Shown here in pieces: positions 59,367 through 64,000 of a stretch of DNA of 64,000 nt. Below the pieces are notes generated by a model. It worked only from the letters and a program-made list of their open reading frames with translations, did not search any database and had not been told where the DNA came from. The stretch's first letter is position 1. Every line of letters begins with the position of its first letter. This DNA comes from Streptomyces roseolilacinus (GTDB lineage: Bacteria; Actinomycetota; Actinomycetes; Streptomycetales; Streptomycetaceae). The DNA lies in contig NZ_BMSV01000011.1 of the NCBI RefSeq assembly GCF_014649335.1, positions 124,001 through 188,000 of the forward strand, in the 5' to 3' direction. The position numbers and the translations under genes were made by a program.

Positions 59367-62078
59367 TCAGTGCGCGGCCGACTCCCAGTCGTGGCCGACG
59401 CCCACCGACACGTCCAGCGGCGCCCGCAGTTCGACCGCCGAGGCCATCTCCCGGCGCACGATCTCCTCGACCCGCTCCCGCTCCCCCGGCGCGAGCTCCA
59501 GCACGATCTCGTCGTGGACCTGGAGCAGCATCCGGGAGTTCAGGCCGGCCTCGGACAGCGCCCGGCCGACGCGGAGCATGGCGACCTTCACGATGTCGGC
59601 GGCCGTGCCCTGGATCGGGGCGTTGAGCGCCATCCGCTCGGCCATCTCGCGCCGCTGCCGGTTGTCGCTGTTGAGGTCCGGCAGGTAGCGGCGGCGGCCC
59701 AGCATCGTCTCCGTGTACCCGGTCGCGCGGGCCTCGTCGACGACGCGGTGGAGGTAGTCCCGCACGCCGCCGAACCGCTCGAAGTACGTGTCCATCAGGG
59801 CGCGGGCCTCGGCGGCCTCGATGTTCAGCTGCTGGGACAGGCCGAACGCGGACAGGCCGTACGCCAGTCCGTACGACATGGCCTTGATCTTGCGGCGCAT
59901 CTCGGCGTCGACCGCCGACTTGTCGACGCCGAAGACCTGGGAGGCGACCGTGGTGTGCAGGTCCTCGCCGGAGGTGAACGCCTCGATGAGGCCCTCGTCC
60001 TCCGACAGGTGCGCCATGACGCGCAGCTCGATCTGGCTGTAGTCGGCGGTCATCAGGGCCTCGAAGCCCTCGCCGACGACGAAGCCCCGGCGGATGGCGC
60101 GGCCCTCGTCCGTGCGGACCGGGATGTTCTGCAGGTTCGGGTCGGTGGAGGACAGCCGGCCGGTCGCGGCGACCGTCTGGTTGAACGTGGTGTGGATCCG
60201 GCCGTCCGTCGCGACCGTCTTGATCAGGCCCTCCACGGTGACGCGGAGCTTCGCCTGCTCCCGGTGGCGGAGCATGACGACGGGCAGTTCGTGCTCGGTC
60301 TGGGCGGCGAGCCAGGCCAGCGCGTCCGCGTCCGTGGTGTAGCCGGTCTTGGTCTTCTTGGTCTTCGGCAGGTTCAGCTCGCCGAAGAGGACCTCCTGGA
60401 GCTGCTTGGGCGATCCCAGGTTGAACTCGTGGCCGACCGAGGCGTGCGCCTCCTTCACGGCCTGCTGGACGGCGCCGGCGAACTGCTGCTCCATCGCCTC
60501 CAGGTGCGGCCGGTCGGCGGCGATGCCGTACCGCTCCATCCGGGCGAGCAGCTCGGAGGTGGGCAGCTCCACCTCGTGCAGCAGCCGCGTCGCGCCCACC
60601 TCCTCCAGGCGGGCGGTGAACGCCTCGCCCAGGTCGAGGACGGCCCGCGCCTGCGTCATCAGCGCGTCGGCCTCGGCCGTGTCGTCCGCGCCGAACGCCA
60701 GCTGGCCGTCGGCGGCGGACGGCGGGGCGAGCTCCCGCCCCAGGTACTCGACGGCGAGCGCGTCCAGGGCGAAGGAGCGGCGGCCCGGCTTCACCAGGTA
60801 CGCGGCGAGCGCCGTGTCCATCGTGACGCCGGCGACGCTCCAGCCGTGCTCCGGGAAGACGCGCATGGCGGCCTTGGCGTTGTGCATGACCTTCGGCCGG
60901 GCCGGGTCCGCGATCCACGCGGCGAAGGCGCGCTCGTCGGCCTCGTCCAGCCGCGTCGGGTCGAACCAGGCCGCCGCGCCGTCCGCCGCCGCGAGGGCGA
61001 CCTCGGCGACGCTGCCCACCCCGAGCGCCCAGCTGTCCACGGTCACCACGCCCAGCGGCCGGTCCCCGTGCCGCTCCAGCCACGGCGCCAGCTCGCCGGC
61101 GTCCAGCACCGAGCCGTCCAGCTCCACGCCGGCGGCCGGGGCGGGCGCCTCCTCCTCCCCGGCGCCCGGGTCCACGGCGAGCAGCCGCTCCCGCAGGCTC
61201 GGGTTGCGGATCTCCATGACCTCCAGGAAGCCGGTGAGCGCGGACCGGTCGTAGGGGGCGCGCTCCAGCTCCGCCACCGACTTCGGCAGCCGCACGTCCC
61301 GGACCAGCTCCGTCAGGTGCCGGTTCAGCTTCACGGACTCCAGGTGGTCGCGCAGGGCCTGCCCGACCTTGCCCTTCACCTCGTCGGCCCGCTCCACCAG
61401 CTCCGCGAACGACCCGAACTGGTTGATCCACTTCGTGGCCGTCTTCTCGCCGACGCCCGGGATGCCCGGCAGGTTGTCCGACGGGTCGCCGCGCAGCGCC
61501 GCGAAGTCCGGGTACTGGCTCGGCGACAGCCCGTACTTCTCCTGCACCTTCTCCGGCGTGAACCGGGTCAGCTCGGAGACGCCCTTCGTCGGGTAGAGCA
61601 CCGTGACGTGGTCGGAGACCAGCTGGAAGGAGTCGCGGTCGCCGGTGACGATCAGCACCTCGAAACCGGCGGCCTCCGCCTGCGTGGCCAGCGTGGCGAT
61701 GATGTCGTCCGCCTCGTAGTCCTCCACGGCGAAGCGGACCGCGTTCATCGTGTCCAGCAGCTCGCCGATCAGCTCGACCTGGCCCTTGAACTCGTCGGGC
61801 GTGGCGGAGCGGTTCGCCTTGTACTCCGGGAAGTCCCGGGAGCGCCAGGTCTTGCGGGACACGTCGAACGCCACCGCGAAGTGGGTGGGCGCCTCGTCAC
61901 GCAGCGTGTTCGCCAGCATCGACGCGAAGCCGTAGATGGCGTTGGTCGTCTGCCCGCTCGACGTCGTGAAGTTCTCCGCGGGCAGCGCGAAGAACGCCCG
62001 GTACGCCAGGGAGTGCCCGTCCATGAGGAGCAGGCGCGGACGGTCTTGTGCGGTCTTCTTCGATGCTCTCTCAGCCAC
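59367..62078 (-). CDS. polA: DNA polymerase I (3'-5' exonuclease domain apparently inactive)
   Basis: 903 residues. It fills gaps in repair and removes RNA primers. The N-terminal 5' nuclease is intact (LLLMDGHSLAYRAFFALP; VEDYEADDIIATLA; IVTGDRDSFQLV; GVGEKTATKWI). The middle exonuclease-like domain (about 310-480) lacks the metal-binding acidic residues: TVDSWALGVG stands where DTETD is expected. The polymerase domain has YSQIELRVMAHLS (motif A), RRKIKAMSYGLAYGLSAFGLS (motif B) and LLQVHDEIVLEL (motif C). GTG at 62078 is preferred over GTG at 62084 because AGGA is 8 bases before it. Confidence 0.96.
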   Translation of the reverse strand: MAERASKKTAQDRPRLLLMDGHSLAYRAFFALPAENFTTSSGQTTNAIYGFASMLANTLRDEAPTHFAVAFDVSRKTWRSRDFPEYKANRSATPDEFKGQVELIGELLDTMNAVRFAVEDYEADDIIATLATQAEAAGFEVLIVTGDRDSFQLVSDHVTVLYPTKGVSELTRFTPEKVQEKYGLSPSQYPDFAALRGDPSDNLPGIPGVGEKTATKWINQFGSFAELVERADEVKGKVGQALRDHLESVKLNRHLTELVRDVRLPKSVAELERAPYDRSALTGFLEVMEIRNPSLRERLLAVDPGAGEEEAPAPAAGVELDGSVLDAGELAPWLERHGDRPLGVVTVDSWALGVGSVAEVALAAADGAAAWFDPTRLDEADERAFAAWIADPARPKVMHNAKAAMRVFPEHGWSVAGVTMDTALAAYLVKPGRRSFALDALAVEYLGRELAPPSAADGQLAFGADDTAEADALMTQARAVLDLGEAFTARLEEVGATRLLHEVELPTSELLARMERYGIAADRPHLEAMEQQFAGAVQQAVKEAHASVGHEFNLGSPKQLQEVLFGELNLPKTKKTKTGYTTDADALAWLAAQTEHELPVVMLRHREQAKLRVTVEGLIKTVATDGRIHTTFNQTVAATGRLSSTDPNLQNIPVRTDEGRAIRRGFVVGEGFEALMTADYSQIELRVMAHLSEDEGLIEAFTSGEDLHTTVASQVFGVDKSAVDAEMRRKIKAMSYGLAYGLSAFGLSQQLNIEAAEARALMDTYFERFGGVRDYLHRVVDEARATGYTETMLGRRRYLPDLNSDNRQRREMAERMALNAPIQGTAADIVKVAMLRVGRALSEAGLNSRMLLQVHDEIVLELAPGERERVEEIVRREMASAVELRAPLDVSVGVGHDWESAAH

Positions 62079-62199
62079 GGACACGATCCTGCCACGCTCC
62101 ACTGACAACCTCGGACGGGCACCACACGCCGCCGTCCCCACGTGACAGGATCGGAGGCGTACCCACGTACACACGTACGGCGAAACGAGGGAGTGCGCC

Positions 62200-64000
62200 A
62201 TGGCCAGCAAACCGCCCGCAGGGGACCCCGTCCAGGACGCTCCGCAGGTGACGGCCGTCCAGCACTCCGCCGCCGGCCTGCCCGGCGTCGTCCACGGCCT
62301 GCGCGCCTCCCAGGCGCAGATGGGTCTGACCCGCACGGCCCGCACGCTCCTCAAGGTCAACCAGAAGGACGGCTTCGACTGCCCGGGGTGCGCCTGGCCC
62401 GAGGGCGACAAGCGGCACGTCGCGGAGTTCTGCGAGAACGGCGCCAAGGCCGTCGCCGAGGAGGCCACGCTGCGCCGGGTCACCCCGGAGTTCTTCGCCG
62501 CGCACCCGCTGTCCGACCTGGCGGACCGCAGCGGCTACTGGCTGGGCCAGCAGGGCCGCATCACGCACCCGGTGTACCTGCCGGAGGGCGGCGACCGGTA
62601 CGAGCCGGTCAGCTGGGAGCGGGCCTTCGCGATCATCGCGGAGGAGCTGACCGCGCTGGACTCCCCCGACGAGGCGCTGTTCTACACGTCGGGCCGGACC
62701 AGCAACGAGGCCGCGTTCCTGCTCCAGCTCTTCGCGCGCGAGTTCGGCACGAACAACCTGCCGGACTGCTCCAACATGTGCCACGAGTCGTCCGGCTCCG
62801 CGCTGACCGAGACCCTCGGCGTCGGCAAGGGCAGCGTCTCCCTCGACGACCTCCACCAGGCCGACCTGATCATCGTCGCCGGGCAGAACCCGGGCACGAA
62901 CCACCCCCGGATGCTGACCGCGCTGGAGAAGGCCAAGGCGGCCGGCGCGAGGATCATCTCGGTGAACCCGCTGCCCGAGGCGGGCCTGGAGCGGTTCAAG
63001 AACCCGCAGACCGCCAAGGGCCTGCTGAAGGGCTCGGCCCTCACCGACCTGTTCCTGCAGATCCGCATCGGCGGCGACCAGGCCCTGTTCCGCCTCCTCA
63101 ACAAGCTCGTCCTGGACACCGAGGGCGCCGTCGACGAGGAGTTCGTCCGCACCCACACGCACGGCTTCGAGGACTTCGCCGCCGCCGCCCGCGCCGCCGA
63201 CTGGGACGAGACGCTCGCCGCGACGGGGCTGACCCGCGACGAGATCGAGAGCGCCCTGCGGATGGTCCTCGCCTCGCGCCGCACGATCGTCTGCTGGGCG
63301 ATGGGCCTCACCCAGCACAAGCACTCCGTGCCCACCATCCGGGAGATCGTCAACCTCCTGCTGCTGCGCGGCGCCATCGGCCGCCCCGGCGCCGGGGTCT
63401 GCCCGGTCCGCGGTCACTCCAACGTCCAGGGCGACCGCACCATGGGCATCTTCGAACGCCCCTCGGAGGCGTTCCTCGACGCCCTCGACCAGGAGTTCGG
63501 CATCACCTCGCCCCGGCACCACGGGTACGACGTGGTCCGCTCCATCCGGGCGCTCCGCGACGGCCGCGCGAAGGTCTTCTTCGCGATGGGCGGCAACTTC
63601 GTCGGCGCGACTCCCGACACCCGCGTCACCGAGGCCGCGATGCGCCGCGCCCGGCTCACCGTGCACGTCTCCACCAAGCTCAACCGGTCCCACGCCGTCA
63701 CCGGCACGCGCGCGCTGATCCTGCCCACCCTCGGCCGCACCGATCGGGACGTGCAGGCGTCCGGGCGGCAGTTCGTCACGGTGGAGGACTCGATGGGCAT
63801 GGTCCACGCCTCCCGGGGCAACCTGCCGCCCGCCGGCCCCCACCTGCTGTCCGAGCCGGCCATCGTGGCCCGCATGGCCCGCGCCGTCCTCGGCGCCTCG
63901 TCGGCCACCCCGTGGGAGGAGTTCGAGGAGGACTACGCCGCCATCCGCGACCGCATCGCGCGCGTGGTGCCCGGTTTCGAGGACTTCAACGCCCGGCTCG
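62200..64000 (+). CDS. FdhF/YdeP-family molybdopterin oxidoreductase (cut by window end)
   Basis: 600 residues visible, open to the last base. After a short tail, KVNQKDGFDCPGCAWPEGDKRHVAEFCENGAKAV-type sequence (about 54-86) matches the YdeP/FdhF group. Further motifs are LFYTSGRTSNEAAFLLQLFAREFGTNNLPDC, SNMCHESSG (about 188-196), LIIVAGQNPGTNHPRML, IISVNPLPEAGLE and GHSNVQGDRTMGI, forming the bis-molybdopterin guanine dinucleotide domains. Only CPGC rather than a full 4Fe-4S cysteine set is seen at the N terminus. YdeP supports acid resistance in E. coli; the physiological substrate is unknown. ATG at 62200 has GAGGGAG at 6 bases. It diverges from polA. Confidence 0.88.
   Translation, partial: MASKPPAGDPVQDAPQVTAVQHSAAGLPGVVHGLRASQAQMGLTRTARTLLKVNQKDGFDCPGCAWPEGDKRHVAEFCENGAKAVAEEATLRRVTPEFFAAHPLSDLADRSGYWLGQQGRITHPVYLPEGGDRYEPVSWERAFAIIAEELTALDSPDEALFYTSGRTSNEAAFLLQLFAREFGTNNLPDCSNMCHESSGSALTETLGVGKGSVSLDDLHQADLIIVAGQNPGTNHPRMLTALEKAKAAGARIISVNPLPEAGLERFKNPQTAKGLLKGSALTDLFLQIRIGGDQALFRLLNKLVLDTEGAVDEEFVRTHTHGFEDFAAAARAADWDETLAATGLTRDEIESALRMVLASRRTIVCWAMGLTQHKHSVPTIREIVNLLLLRGAIGRPGAGVCPVRGHSNVQGDRTMGIFERPSEAFLDALDQEFGITSPRHHGYDVVRSIRALRDGRAKVFFAMGGNFVGATPDTRVTEAAMRRARLTVHVSTKLNRSHAVTGTRALILPTLGRTDRDVQASGRQFVTVEDSMGMVHASRGNLPPAGPHLLSEPAIVARMARAVLGASSATPWEEFEEDYAAIRDRIARVVPGFEDFNARL

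Overview
The window reads as a stretch of a Streptomyces (or close relative) core chromosome. GC content is very high, third codon positions are almost all G or C, and GTG starts and 4-base ATGA/GTGA gene overlaps are frequent. It carries the sporulation regulator WhiA, a sortase-anchored chaplin, an RbpA-family RNA polymerase-binding protein and a mycothiol-type enzyme. The order (pentose phosphate genes, pgi, secG-tpiA-pgk-gap, whiA-yvcK-rapZ-uvrC, uvrA, uvrB, rpsA, polA) is that of the conserved central arm of Streptomyces chromosomes; this last statement is from general knowledge and was not searched here. I see no rRNA, tRNA, CRISPR array, prophage or intact insertion sequence.

Layout. 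1-3.9 kb: end of tal, then zwf-opcA-pgl, a translationally coupled oxidative pentose phosphate operon. 3.9-8.6 kb (minus): a secreted poly-gamma-glutamate hydrolase, two bPH2 membrane proteins and pgi. 8.7-17.9 kb (minus): rbpA, then secG, tpiA, pgk and gap (lower glycolysis), then whiA-yvcK-rapZ-uvrC. 18-21.3 kb: a secreted papain-like protease with a membrane-anchored partner, a helix-turn-helix regulator with its own palindrome, a MITE-like repeat and a Tat/lipoprotein Rieske protein. 21.6-34.9 kb: uvrA, a mycothiol-dependent isomerase-like enzyme, an MBL-fold hydrolase, an MHS-type transporter, a TerC manganese exporter behind a probable yybP-ykoY riboswitch, two TerD-family proteins (one fused to an FtsK-like domain without a P-loop), uvrB and an MHYT sensor.

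35-47 kb: ogt, a methyltransferase, the pseudouridine catabolic pair psuG-kinase, a uridine kinase-like protein, an HxlR regulator divergent from an alanine-type aminotransferase, a DUF2293 protein, a chaplin, a small protein ending in an RHIM-like amyloid motif, and a SWIM/SNF2 pair. 47-64 kb: small conserved genes, coaE, a PAC2 protein, a secreted beta-helix protein behind a DasR/chitinase-type operator, rpsA, a methyltransferase-hrpB pair, a secreted lytic transglycosylase, a DUF4184 membrane protein, polA, and the start of an FdhF/YdeP-family molybdoenzyme cut by the window end.

How it works together: the left third handles carbon flux (glycolysis and NADPH supply). The uvrA/uvrB/uvrC/polA/ogt genes supply most of nucleotide excision and alkylation repair. 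Chaplin, WhiA and the secreted hydrolases tie the region to the hyphal surface and development. The accessory interest lies in the Ter cluster, the protease pair, the RHIM-like protein and several clear operators. A recurring feature is a TANNNT box 6-7 bases ahead of the start codon, which suggests leaderless transcription of uvrC, uvrB, ogt and others.
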